A stretch of DNA of 64,000 nt from JBKEAR01 sp047972425 (GTDB taxonomy: Bacteria > Pseudomonadota > Alphaproteobacteria > JBKEAR01), in assembly GCA_047972425.1 (NCBI GenBank), contig JBKEAR010000016.1, positions 14,008-78,007 of the forward strand. The letters run 5' to 3'. Below, one piece after another: positions 1 through 8,271 of this stretch. Each line of letters begins with the position of its first letter. Position 1 is the stretch's first letter. A program made the position numbers and the translations under genes. Under the pieces are notes generated by a model, which had not been told where the DNA came from, made no database searches, and worked only from the letters and a program-made list of their open reading frames with translations.

Positions 1-723
1 TGGTGGAACCAAATTGAGGCTTGGCGTGCCCGTGAGAGCTTAAAAGTTCGCAGTAACGATAAATTGCTCCGCCCGCAAAATGTGGTTAAAATGGTTGATG
101 AGATGACCAAAAATCTCAACCCGATTATTGCAACCGATGTTGGCCAACACCAAATGTGGGCAGCACAATATTGCTCGTTTAAAAAACCCAATGATTGGCT
201 TACAAGTGGTGGCCTTGGTACAATGGGTTATGGTTTGCCGGCCGCTATGGGTGCCCAAGTAGCTAATCCGGATAGACTTGTATTATTATTTACGGGCGAT
301 GGTTCTATCCAAATGAATATCCAAGAGCTTGGTACATTAAAAGCCTATGATTTACCCGTAAAAATTATTTTATTAAATAATGGTAGCTTAGGCATGGTAC
401 GCCAATGGCAACAAATGTTCCATGGTAAGAGATATTCGGAAAGCTTATTCCAAGACCAACCCGATTTTGTTAAATTGGCCGAGGCTTACGGCGCAAAAGG
501 TATACGGGTATTTACCCCCGATGAACTTGAAGGCGCTATTAAAGAAATGCTTGCCCATGATGGTGCAGTATTTATGGATATTATGGTAGAGCCCGAAGAA
601 TTGGTATTACCCATGATCCCTGCGGGTAAAGGCCATAATGAAATTATTATGGGCAGTTATGACGATGACGATAACGATAATTTTGGTAAAGACGGTGCCG
701 AAGGCGGCATGGTTTTAACCTAA
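1..723 (+). CDS. ilvI: Acetolactate synthase large subunit, 3' part (5' end outside window)
   Basis: This is the C-terminal 240 residues of the ThDP-dependent enzyme that makes acetolactate or acetohydroxybutyrate, the first shared step of valine, leucine and isoleucine synthesis. The frame is open from the first base. The ThDP/Mg site is visible as GDGSIQMNIQEL followed by LLNNG (about partial residues 99-127), then the conserved GMVRQWQ segment. The next genes are ilvH and ilvC, so this is the catalytic subunit of an ilvI-ilvH-ilvC operon. The protein ends in an unusual acidic tail, YDDDDNDNF, before GGMVLT. ilvB is an equally valid symbol. Confidence 0.95.
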   Translation, partial: WWNQIEAWRARESLKVRSNDKLLRPQNVVKMVDEMTKNLNPIIATDVGQHQMWAAQYCSFKKPNDWLTSGGLGTMGYGLPAAMGAQVANPDRLVLLFTGDGSIQMNIQELGTLKAYDLPVKIILLNNGSLGMVRQWQQMFHGKRYSESLFQDQPDFVKLAEAYGAKGIRVFTPDELEGAIKEMLAHDGAVFMDIMVEPEELVLPMIPAGKGHNEIIMGSYDDDDNDNFGKDGAEGGMVLT

Positions 724-757
724 GATAATGCAGAAAAATATATAAGGAGTATGTAAT

Positions 758-1276
758 ATGACCAATGATCCAACCATTAGAACCCATACAATCTGTGTTA
801 TCGTTAAAAATGAGTCCGGTGTCTTATCCCGTGTCATCGGATTATTTTCGGGGCGCGGATATAATATTGATAGCTTAACCGTGGCTGAGGTTGATGACGA
901 AAAAGGCCTAAGCCGTATTACCATTGTCACCTCAGGTACCGAGCAAATTATCGAGCAAATTAAAGCCCAGCTTAATCGTTTGGTTCCGGTGCATCGGGTA
1001 CGCGATTTAACGGTGGATGGCCCTGCCGTTGAGCGTGAATTAGCCTTAATTAAAGTACAAGGCACCCATGATGACCGCCTAGAGGCTTTACGCATTGCCG
1101 ATATTTATCGCGCCAGAGCGGTAGATAGCACATTAGAAAGCTTTGTGTTCGAAATTGTGGGCTCAACCGAAAAAATTAACGCCTTTATTGCGCTAATGAA
1201 ACCATTAGGGTTGGTCAATATTGCCCGTACTGGTGTTGCGGCGATATCGCGTGGCTTAACCGATGACCAAAAATAA
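758..1276 (+). CDS. ilvH: Acetolactate synthase regulatory (small) subunit
   Basis: This 172-residue regulatory subunit binds the large subunit and carries valine feedback control. The N-terminal ACT domain is recognisable (TICVIVKNESGVLSRVIGLF, then GYNIDSLTV), and the rest matches the C-terminal half of the IlvH/IlvN family. Length is normal. A clear AAGGAG site lies just upstream of the ATG, 34 nt after the ilvI stop, so the two are co-transcribed. Confidence 0.95.
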   Translation: MTNDPTIRTHTICVIVKNESGVLSRVIGLFSGRGYNIDSLTVAEVDDEKGLSRITIVTSGTEQIIEQIKAQLNRLVPVHRVRDLTVDGPAVERELALIKVQGTHDDRLEALRIADIYRARAVDSTLESFVFEIVGSTEKINAFIALMKPLGLVNIARTGVAAISRGLTDDQK

Positions 1277-1298
1277 TAGGTCATAATACTTGACCTAT
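1276..1298. repeat. Inverted repeat between ilvH and ilvC
   Basis: A perfect 8-bp inverted repeat (ATAGGTCA / TGACCTAT) with a 7-nt loop begins on the last base of the ilvH stop codon. No T-run follows, so it is not a standard terminator. It may stabilise or process the mRNA, or be a protein site. About 70 nt later ilvC starts. Confidence 0.4.
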
Positions 1299-1370
1299 AT
1301 GGCCGTTACCGATAAAATGGCCGAGTTTTTTATATTTATTTATATTTATTGACTTTAGGAGAATTGTCAA

Positions 1371-2411
1371 ATGCAGGTATTTTACGATGCTGATTGTAAT
1401 CAGGATTTAATCAAAGACATGAATGTTGCCATTGTGGGTTATGGTTCACAAGGCCACGCGCATGCTTTAAACTTAAGAGATTCTGGTGTAGAAAATATTG
1501 TTATTGCTGCCCGTAAAGGCGGCCCAAGCTGGGCAAAAGCCGAAAAAGAAGGCTTTAAAGTGATGACCCCTGCCGAGGCTGCTGCTTGGGCAGATATGGT
1601 GATGATCCTGATTCAAGATGAAAATCAAGCAAAACTCTATTATAAAGAGCTAGAAGATAATATAAAACCCGGCGCAACCCTTGCATTTGCCCATGGTTTA
1701 AATATTCATTTTAATTTGATTGAACCACGTGATGATATTGATGTTATCATGATTGCTCCTAAAGGCCCCGGCCATACCGTGCGTGGCGAATATAAAAAAG
1801 GCGGCGGCGTACCTTGCTTAATTGCTGTGCATCAAGATGTTTCAAGCAAACGTCCCCAAGCCAATGCTACCGCTAAAGATGTGGCTTTATCTTATGCATC
1901 GGGTGTTGGCGGCGGCCGCTCTGGTATTATCGAAACCACATTTAAAGAGGAATGCGAAACCGATTTATTTGGCGAGCAAGCCGTTCTTTGTGGTGGTTTA
2001 ACCCGCCTTATCCAAGCCGGTTTTGAAACCTTAACCGAGGCCGGATACGCACCTGAGATGGCTTATTTTGAATGTTTACACGAAATGAAGCTAATTGTTG
2101 ACCTTATTTACGAAGGCGGCATTGCCAATATGCGTTATTCAATCTCGAATACAGCCGAATATGGCGATTATGTATCGGGCCTGCGGATTGTAGAAGATGA
2201 TACAAAAGATAAAATGAAAGCTGTTCTTAAAGATATTCAAGATGGCCGTTTTGTCCGCGATTGGATGTTAGAATGCCAAGCGGGTCAGCCCAGCTTTAAA
2301 GCTATTCGTGGCAACCAAGCCGAGCATCCTATTGAGGAAACCGGCCGTAAATTGCGCTCTATGATGCCATGGATTGAAGCTTCCAAAATGGTGGATAAAG
2401 AACGTAACTAA
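1371..2411 (+). CDS. ilvC: Ketol-acid reductoisomerase
   Basis: It converts acetolactate or acetohydroxybutyrate to the dihydroxy acid with NADPH and Mg2+, the second common step of branched-chain amino acid synthesis. The Rossmann motif GYGSQGHAHALNLRDSG starts at residue 23. The Mg-site region is seen in the C-terminal knotted domain (LFGEQAVLCGG, ETLTEAGYAPEMAYFE). At 346 residues it is the short class I form. A TTAGGAG site precedes the ATG, and a strong terminator follows the stop. Confidence 0.97.
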   Translation: MQVFYDADCNQDLIKDMNVAIVGYGSQGHAHALNLRDSGVENIVIAARKGGPSWAKAEKEGFKVMTPAEAAAWADMVMILIQDENQAKLYYKELEDNIKPGATLAFAHGLNIHFNLIEPRDDIDVIMIAPKGPGHTVRGEYKKGGGVPCLIAVHQDVSSKRPQANATAKDVALSYASGVGGGRSGIIETTFKEECETDLFGEQAVLCGGLTRLIQAGFETLTEAGYAPEMAYFECLHEMKLIVDLIYEGGIANMRYSISNTAEYGDYVSGLRIVEDDTKDKMKAVLKDIQDGRFVRDWMLECQAGQPSFKAIRGNQAEHPIEETGRKLRSMMPWIEASKMVDKERN

Positions 2412-2437
2412 TATTTAAAAATTCGTTTATATTTTAG

Positions 2438-2476
2438 TGCCTTTGTTATAACAGCTATAACAAAGGCATTTTTTTT
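2438..2476 (+). terminator. Intrinsic terminator of the ilv operon
   Basis: A perfect 13-bp stem (TGCCTTTGTTATA / TATAACAAAGGCA) with a 5-nt loop is followed by eight T residues. It sits 26 nt after the ilvC stop. Confidence 0.92.
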
Positions 2477-2563
2477 AGCCTTTATTTCAACATAAAGTTA
2501 TGGTTATTTTAGCTTGTCACAAAAATACTGTGTCGAAATAAACATTATTCAAGGAATATTCGA

Positions 2564-3067
2564 ATGAAAAAAGTACTTTTAGCTACAGCATTATTCACAT
2601 CTTTTGCGACTGCTGCCTATGCCGCAGATATGCCCAGCCCTGAAGAAACATTAAAATTTATGACTGAGCAGATGGAAAAAAATATTGCCGATATGGATAC
2701 AGACGGTGATAAAGCTGTTTCTGTTGAAGAATATACAAAAGCCACTAACGATAAAGCTGCAACTTTTGATACAGACGGTACAGCCGGTTTAAGTGCAGAG
2801 GAATATAAAACATTTGCTTTAGCTCAATTAGATGAAGCTGCTGCTGCAAACCCTGCAATGGCAAGCCAAATGGACCAGATGAAATCAATGATGGATGCTG
2901 GCCTTGCTGTGGTTATGCAACAATTTGATGCCGATAAAGATGGTAACTTAAGCATAGAAGAACTCGGGCCAGTTAATGCAAGCGGTTTTTCAATGACTGA
3001 CTTTAACCAAGACGGTAAAATTGATATGACTGATCTTGATGTTATCAAAGCACAAATGGGTATGTAA
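2564..3067 (+). CDS. Exported EF-hand calcium-binding protein
   Basis: This 167-residue protein has a Sec signal peptide (MKKVLLATALF...AAYA) and four EF-hand-like loops: DTDGDKAVSVEE, DTDGTAGLSAEE, DADKDGNLSIEE and DFNQDGKIDMTD. Between the two pairs is a helical, Met/Ala-rich stretch. The family binds Ca2+, and a periplasmic role such as Ca2+ buffering or sensing is inference. It has its own ribosome site (AAGGAATATTCG) and is flanked by terminators, so it appears monocistronic. Confidence 0.85.
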   Translation: MKKVLLATALFTSFATAAYAADMPSPEETLKFMTEQMEKNIADMDTDGDKAVSVEEYTKATNDKAATFDTDGTAGLSAEEYKTFALAQLDEAAAANPAMASQMDQMKSMMDAGLAVVMQQFDADKDGNLSIEELGPVNASGFSMTDFNQDGKIDMTDLDVIKAQMGM

Positions 3068-3083
3068 GTTCCCTTTATATCCT

Positions 3084-3114
3084 ATAAAAAGGCTCCTTTG
3101 GGGGTCTTTTTTTA
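3084..3114 (+). terminator. Terminator after the EF-hand gene
   Basis: An imperfect hairpin (AAAAAGG-CTCC, TTTG loop, GGGGGTC) runs into seven T residues, 17 nt after the stop codon. Confidence 0.75.
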
Positions 3115-3171
3115 TAGATTTTTTATACAATTTTAAATAGTATAGTTTACTTATTTAGTAGGAAAATATGA

Positions 3172-3861
3172 ATGACCTTTTTAAAACGCTTATTTTTTGC
3201 CGCCTTGGTTTCATTATCGGTTACTATATCCAATTACGCCATTGCCGATGACCAGCAATTGATGAACGAAGTACTTGTTGATCTTAAAAAAGACAACCCT
3301 TTTTTAAAATTATGGTTTAAGGAATTCCCCAGTGCCGAGCAAAAATTTCGAGATGTCATGCTGCAAGAAATTGCAAAAGGGAATAGCGATACAACAAGCC
3401 TAATGCGGGTGGGTGCCGACTTGGGCATGCAAATGGGGCAACAAGATTTACCCGCTATTTTTGTTAAACTTAATGATGAAGGCCTTAATGATATTTTAAA
3501 TGCTTTAAGTGACCTGATGGTAGAGGCGGGAAAATCCGACCAGTCTATTTGTCGCATGTTAATCATGGGCAATACCAGACCTTATATGGATTGGCTAATG
3601 AGCAACCCTGCATATATTATCCAAGTGAATGAAGCCATGAATAAAGTGGCCGATAATTACGAGAAAGACCGCGAAATCCCCGATGTCAGTCTTGCAACCA
3701 AAGCCCTTAACAAAATGAACAAAAAGGATAAAAAAATCATTATGAGTATGCAAAATATTGCCGCCGTTAATTGTGATAGCTTAGCCGATTTATACAAGCT
3801 TATGGGCAGAAACCCAGAGTTTGCCCGTGCCAATTTTGCAGCTGCCATACCGCCGCAATAA
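3172..3861 (+). CDS. Exported protein of unknown function
   Basis: I do not recognise this 229-residue protein. It starts with a Sec signal peptide (MTFLKRLFFAALVSLSV...AIAD). The mature part is mostly helical, charged and Met-rich, with two cysteines (SICRMLIMGN and AVNCDSLAD) that could form a disulphide in the periplasm. The chosen ATG at 3172 has AGGAAA upstream. An out-of-phase ATG at 3168 overlaps it and is not used. A strong bidirectional terminator separates it from the convergent mscS-like gene. Confidence 0.75.
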   Translation: MTFLKRLFFAALVSLSVTISNYAIADDQQLMNEVLVDLKKDNPFLKLWFKEFPSAEQKFRDVMLQEIAKGNSDTTSLMRVGADLGMQMGQQDLPAIFVKLNDEGLNDILNALSDLMVEAGKSDQSICRMLIMGNTRPYMDWLMSNPAYIIQVNEAMNKVADNYEKDREIPDVSLATKALNKMNKKDKKIIMSMQNIAAVNCDSLADLYKLMGRNPEFARANFAAAIPPQ

Positions 3862-3876
3862 TAGAAGCACATAAAC

Positions 3877-3905
3877 AAAAAAGCCACCCAATGGGTGGCT
3901 TTTTT
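3877..3905. terminator. Bidirectional terminator between convergent genes
   Basis: A perfect 13-bp stem (AAAAAAGCCACCC / GGGTGGCTTTTTT) with a 3-nt loop has A-runs and T-runs on both sides, so it can serve both the exported-protein gene (+) and the MscS gene (-). Confidence 0.93.
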
Positions 3906-3922
3906 TAACCATTTTATATAAA

Positions 3923-4735
3923 TTAATTTACTTGGTGAACATCGCGTTGCGGGAATGGAATAGAAATATTATTCGCATCGAATGCTTGTTTGATATTTTG
4001 TGTTAAATCGAATTTAACAGCCCAATAATCAGCATTTTTTGCCCAAACTCGTATAACTAAGTCCACAGAGCTTTCACCCAAATTGGCCACACCCACAAAA
4101 ATTTCTGGATCGTTTAAAGTGGCCGCATGTGCCAAAGCGGTATCAACCATTATTGCTTTTGCGGCTTCAATATCATCGCCATAACCAATGCCAACCGTAA
4201 TATCCACACGGCGTAAATCATGGTGAGAAAAGTTTCTGACCTCGGCACCCCAAACAGTCCCATTAGGTACAATGATTTGCACATTATCGGGCGTTACAAG
4301 CTCGGTTGTAAATAAAGTAACCGATTTTACTGTACCAGCCACACCGGCTGTTTCCACATAATCGCCAACTTTAAATGGGCGAAAGAATAATAGCATTACA
4401 CCTGCAGCCACATGTGCCAATGTGCCCTGTAATGCCAAACCGATAGCCAAACCAGCCGCACCTAAAAGAGCAACAAGCGATGCAACATTAACACCAAATT
4501 TTGTTAATACGGCAATAACCGTAATGGCAATAATCAGATATTTTACTAATGATCCAAAAAATCCGGCCAACATTTCATCGGGGCGCGGAGACTTCATCAC
4601 ACGGTTTGTTACAAATGCCGCAGCACGGCCTGCAATAAAGAAACCAATAACTAAAATAACAATTGCCGCCAGAACATTCATGCCCATGCCAACAAAATCG
4701 ATGCCTTTTAGGCTATCTAAATTTAAATTTTCCAT
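3923..4735 (-). CDS. mscS: Small-conductance mechanosensitive channel (MscS family)
   Basis: This 270-residue inner-membrane channel opens under membrane tension to release solutes on osmotic downshock. It has the MscS plan: three N-terminal membrane segments, the Gly/Ala-rich pore helix (SLVALLGAAGLAIGLALQ), the beta domain (FFRPFKVGDYVE ... IIVPNGTVW) and a C-terminal alpha/beta domain (DITVGIGYGDDIEAAK). Length matches E. coli MscS (286). It is a single-gene unit by position. Function within the family is secure, but physiological importance here is inferred. Confidence 0.92.
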   Translation of the reverse strand: MENLNLDSLKGIDFVGMGMNVLAAIVILVIGFFIAGRAAAFVTNRVMKSPRPDEMLAGFFGSLVKYLIIAITVIAVLTKFGVNVASLVALLGAAGLAIGLALQGTLAHVAAGVMLLFFRPFKVGDYVETAGVAGTVKSVTLFTTELVTPDNVQIIVPNGTVWGAEVRNFSHHDLRRVDITVGIGYGDDIEAAKAIMVDTALAHAATLNDPEIFVGVANLGESSVDLVIRVWAKNADYWAVKFDLTQNIKQAFDANNISIPFPQRDVHQVN

Positions 4736-4888
4736 AAATTTGTTCCTCTCTCAAACAAAAAACAGATTAATAAATAACAGATTTATTCTTATAAATAAAG
4801 CACATAATGCAACCCCTATCATTTAACGCTATAAAATCGCCATTTTATCAGCTATAATTATTTTACGATTAATTTTTAGGAGAATATA

Positions 4889-5818
4889 ATGTCACTATCC
4901 CCCTTTTTAATTGCCATTATCGTTTTGGCTGTTTTGGTTATTGTCCTTTTATCAATGAGTGTCAAAACCGTAACCCAAGGTTACGAATGGACAGTTGAAC
5001 GCTTTGGCCGTTACCATAAAACCCTTCGCCCCGGCTTGCATATTATTGTGCCGGTGATGGATAAAATCGGCTCTAAAGTGAATGTGCGCGAACAAGTGAT
5101 GGACGTACCCAGCCAAGAAGTGATTACCAAAGATAACGCTATTGTTACGGTTGATGGTATTGTGTATTTTCAGGTACTTAGTGCTAAGGCTGCCACTTAT
5201 GAGGTGAGCAATTTATTTACTGCAATTTTAAACTTGGTAATGACCAATTTACGTACGGTTGTGGGCTCTATGGATTTAGACGAAACATTATCGCAACGCG
5301 AGCATATTAACACCAAGCTCATGCATGTGGTGGACGAAGCCACAAACCCATGGGGTGTTAAAGTAACCCGTATCGAGATTGCCGATATTCAGCCCCCACG
5401 GGATATTGCCGATGCCATGGGGCGCCAAATGAAGGCGGAGCGTGAAAAAAGAGCGGCTATTTTAGAGGCCGAAGGTTTGCGCCAATCGGAAATTTTAAAG
5501 GCCGAAGGTTTAAAACAATCGAAAATCTTAGAGGCCGAAGGTCGCCGCGAAGCTGCCTTTAGAGATGCCGAAGCCCGCGAACGTGCTGCCGAGGCCGAAG
5601 CCCAAGCTACCCGCATGGTGTCAGAAGCCATTGCATCGGGCGATATTCAGGCGATTAACTATTTTGTGGCAACAAAATATGTAGATTCGTTACGCGATAT
5701 TGCCTCTGCACCCAACCAAAAAGTAATGTTTTTACCCATGGAAGCCACCAGCATTTTAGGCTCTTTAGGGGGTATTGGCGAGATTGCCAATGAAGTATTT
5801 AAGAAAGGCAAAGGATAA
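4889..5818 (+). CDS. SPFH/band-7 membrane protease-regulator homologue (stomatin/QmcA type)
   Basis: This 309-residue protein has one N-terminal membrane helix (LIAIIVLAVLVIVLLSMSV), then a band-7 domain (ERFGRYHKTLRPGLHIIVP; QEVITKDNAIVTVDG) and a long charged helical region with three AEG repeats (residues about 190-220) that form the oligomer coiled coil. Such proteins build large membrane rings and scaffold membrane microdomains or proteases. An NfeD gene follows after 3 nt, the usual partner. The start has TTAGGAG upstream. Confidence 0.92.
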   Translation: MSLSPFLIAIIVLAVLVIVLLSMSVKTVTQGYEWTVERFGRYHKTLRPGLHIIVPVMDKIGSKVNVREQVMDVPSQEVITKDNAIVTVDGIVYFQVLSAKAATYEVSNLFTAILNLVMTNLRTVVGSMDLDETLSQREHINTKLMHVVDEATNPWGVKVTRIEIADIQPPRDIADAMGRQMKAEREKRAAILEAEGLRQSEILKAEGLKQSKILEAEGRREAAFRDAEARERAAEAEAQATRMVSEAIASGDIQAINYFVATKYVDSLRDIASAPNQKVMFLPMEATSILGSLGGIGEIANEVFKKGKG

Positions 5819-5821
5819 AAT

Positions 5822-6262
5822 ATGCATTTAGATCCGGCTCTTATTTGGCTTATTATCGGTGCTGCGCTCATTATTATCGAGCTTTTTGCACCGGGTGTAT
5901 TTTTGCTGTGGTTTGGTATTGCCGCCATTATAACCGCTATCTTTACTTGGTTTATGCCCATTGATATTGGTATGCAAATTATCATCATGAGCATTACATC
6001 GGTTATTTCGGCACTGGTTGGGCGCATGGTTTATAAAAAATTGGGCGATACAACCGATACCTCCCAAGAGCCAATTAACGAGCGCACCGCCCGTTATATT
6101 GGCATGATTACCCAAACAGAAGAAGCAATTATTGACGGCCGTGGCCGTGTAAAGATAGAAGATAGCAGCTGGTTATGCGAATGCCGTACCGACTTACCCA
6201 AAGACTCAAGGGTTCGGGTAATTGGCGCTAATGGCACGGTTTTAATTGTAGAGCCGGCTTAA
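5822..6262 (+). CDS. NfeD-like membrane protein, partner of the SPFH protein
   Basis: This 146-residue short NfeD protein has N-terminal membrane segments (ALIWLIIGAALIIIELFAPG and the following two) and a C-terminal OB-fold (GRGRVKIEDSSWLCE ... VIGANGTVLIVEP). NfeD and SPFH proteins are co-encoded across bacteria and form one membrane assembly. Only 3 nt separate the genes, so translation is probably coupled. The serine-protease domain of long NfeD proteins is absent, as in E. coli YbbK. Confidence 0.9.
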   Translation: MHLDPALIWLIIGAALIIIELFAPGVFLLWFGIAAIITAIFTWFMPIDIGMQIIIMSITSVISALVGRMVYKKLGDTTDTSQEPINERTARYIGMITQTEEAIIDGRGRVKIEDSSWLCECRTDLPKDSRVRVIGANGTVLIVEPA

Positions 6263-6281
6263 AAAATTGACCATCAAAAAC

Positions 6282-6317
6282 AAAAGCACCAAGGATACCT
6301 CTTTGGTGCTTTTTTTA
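6282..6317 (+). terminator. Terminator after SPFH-NfeD
   Basis: An 11-bp stem (AAAAGCACCAA / TTGGTGCTTTT) with a 10-nt loop ends in a T-run. It lies between convergent genes and the A-run may also serve ubiV on the other strand. Confidence 0.88.
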
Positions 6318-6333
6318 TAAAAAAATAAAATGG

Positions 6334-7242
6334 TTATTCCAAATAATCGGCCGATAAAAATTCGCGCCCCTCAGCCCCATGGTAAAAACCATTAGAATAA
6401 ACAATATTCGGTGTATTTTCTAACAATAAGGCATCGGCCTCGGCGGCATTGATTTTTTTATTGATTAAATCGCGCCAAATTTTATTCACCACCAACATAT
6501 CGCAATCTTGGGGGGAAATTCTAAAAGCATGCACGCCAATATTGGTTAAATGCTGGCTTTCAGCCGTTAAACTAATATAAGAATGGCTCATGGTACAAGT
6601 GCCATTCACATTTAAAAATGGCTGTAACTCTAATGTTTGCACATCCATGCCATCGTAATCCTCGTTACAAACATATTGGCATTTCGATTTTCGTAATCCG
6701 CGAGAGCGTGCATGATAACAGCGGCTCGATACTGCTAAGGGTAAACGCCCAAAGGTCTGGATTTCAATCTCGGCCGATGTATTTTTGGTAATGGCCTCAA
6801 TGGCATCTTCGGCCAATTCATAGGGTAAGCATATACGCTGTGCCCCTTGTTTGGCCATATATTCGGCTGCACCTTCGTTATAAATATTAATAAACGGCCC
6901 CACATAATGGGGTTTGTTTTTTATATAAGAAAGTGCCGATGCATCATTGGCCTCTACAGTATATCTATCATTTTCACATACGGTTTTTAAGGCTTCTTCC
7001 TCGTAAATATTCATAATCAGTGCCAATGTCGAGCGTATCACTTTTTTGCCCGATTGGGTTAAACGTTCCGCAATAGCATCAATTTCATTTTCGTAAAAAG
7101 GCAAACGGCGCGAGCATATGACCTCGCCCAAATAGACTTCTTCAAAATCACTTTCATCAGCTATTTTAAAATAAAAATCTTTCCAATCATCAAGCTTCCA
7201 ATTAAATAAGCAAGGCCCTAAAGTTAAAATCGGTTTTGTCAT
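6334..7242 (-). CDS. ubiV: UbiV, oxygen-independent ubiquinone hydroxylation protein (U32 family)
   Basis: UbiV forms a complex with UbiU that hydroxylates ubiquinone precursors without O2. The 302-residue protein belongs to the U32 'peptidase' family. The iron-sulphur cysteines fit E. coli UbiV: C43, then C175, C188 and C192 (motif SSRCYHARSRG...KSKCQYVC), the last three with the same 13 and 4 residue spacing as C180/C193/C197. It is the third gene of ubiT-ubiU-ubiV on this strand, 35 nt after ubiU. This implies ubiquinone is made and used under anoxia. Confidence 0.94.
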   Translation of the reverse strand: MTKPILTLGPCLFNWKLDDWKDFYFKIADESDFEEVYLGEVICSRRLPFYENEIDAIAERLTQSGKKVIRSTLALIMNIYEEEALKTVCENDRYTVEANDASALSYIKNKPHYVGPFINIYNEGAAEYMAKQGAQRICLPYELAEDAIEAITKNTSAEIEIQTFGRLPLAVSSRCYHARSRGLRKSKCQYVCNEDYDGMDVQTLELQPFLNVNGTCTMSHSYISLTAESQHLTNIGVHAFRISPQDCDMLVVNKIWRDLINKKINAAEADALLLENTPNIVYSNGFYHGAEGREFLSADYLE

Positions 7243-7277
7243 ATCGTTTCATTCTTTATTTTCTAATCATGGTAAAA

Positions 7278-8267
7278 TTATTGCCAACGGCGATTATAAG
7301 CACCTTTGGTTGAGCGCCCGCCCTCGGACAGATTTTGCAATCCCGATGCATCGTAACTTCTGCCCTCGGCAATGGCATCCACAGCTTCTCTGAAGGCCGA
7401 GACTATTTGGCGCACATAAGCACGTGAGCGTTGACGGCCTTCTATCTTTAGCGCCGTCACACCGGCATCTTGCAGCTGATCCAAAATATCAATTACCGAA
7501 AGCGATGTGGGTTCTTCAAACAACCAACTGGGTTTACCTTGGGCAATAAAGCGCCCTTTGCATAAGGTGGGGTAACCGGCATTTTCATTTTCATCAAAAA
7601 CATTAATGGTAGAGCCCCCAAGGCGCGAGACCAATTTACCGCCATTTTGCTGATAGCTTACATGGCTTGCTGGCGAGCATACGCCATCCTTATTGGGCGA
7701 AAGCCCAGTAACATAAGATGATAACGAGCATCGGCCTTCGGCCATCACACATAACCCGCCAAAAACAAAAACTTCGCTTTCCACATGTATTTTGCTATTA
7801 AGTGTACGGATTTCATCTAAAGTTAAAACACGGGGTAAAACCACCCGTTTCACATCAAATTCTTCCACATAATAATTAATACTGGCTGCATTCGATGCCG
7901 AGGCCTGTACCGATAAATGACGCCGAAGCTCCGGCACATTTTCTTTTGCCCACGAAAGCAGCCCCATATCGGCCAAAATAACTGCATGCACACCAATCTC
8001 GGCGGCATCTTCTAAACCCTTTTTCCAAACATCGGCATTGCCAGCCTCGGCCCATGTATTCATGGCCAAAAGCAATTTTACATTATGATCTTTAGCTTTT
8101 TGCGCGGCCTCTTTAAGTTCCGCGCGAGAGAAATTTAACCCCGGAAAATTCCGTGCATTGGTTGCATCGCGATAACCGCAATATATCGTATCGGCACCGG
8201 CCTCTAGGGCGGCATCAAAAGCAGCAGGCGTACCTGCAGGGCATACAAGTTCTAATTTTTTGGTCAT
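7278..8267 (-). CDS. ubiU: UbiU, oxygen-independent ubiquinone hydroxylation protein (U32 family)
   Basis: It is the partner of UbiV. The 329-residue protein has the U32 start (LELVCPAGTPAAFDAALEAG ADTIY) and four candidate [4Fe-4S] cysteines C173, C180, C197 and C236. Their spacing (7, 17, 39) is identical to the known E. coli ligands C169, C176, C193 and C232. It lies 4 nt after ubiT and 35 nt before ubiV. Related U32 proteins (RlhA, TrhP) modify RNA, but the cysteine spacing and gene context favour UbiU. Confidence 0.95.
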   Translation of the reverse strand: MTKKLELVCPAGTPAAFDAALEAGADTIYCGYRDATNARNFPGLNFSRAELKEAAQKAKDHNVKLLLAMNTWAEAGNADVWKKGLEDAAEIGVHAVILADMGLLSWAKENVPELRRHLSVQASASNAASINYYVEEFDVKRVVLPRVLTLDEIRTLNSKIHVESEVFVFGGLCVMAEGRCSLSSYVTGLSPNKDGVCSPASHVSYQQNGGKLVSRLGGSTINVFDENENAGYPTLCKGRFIAQGKPSWLFEEPTSLSVIDILDQLQDAGVTALKIEGRQRSRAYVRQIVSAFREAVDAIAEGRSYDASGLQNLSEGGRSTKGAYNRRWQ

Positions 8268-8271
8268 ATAT

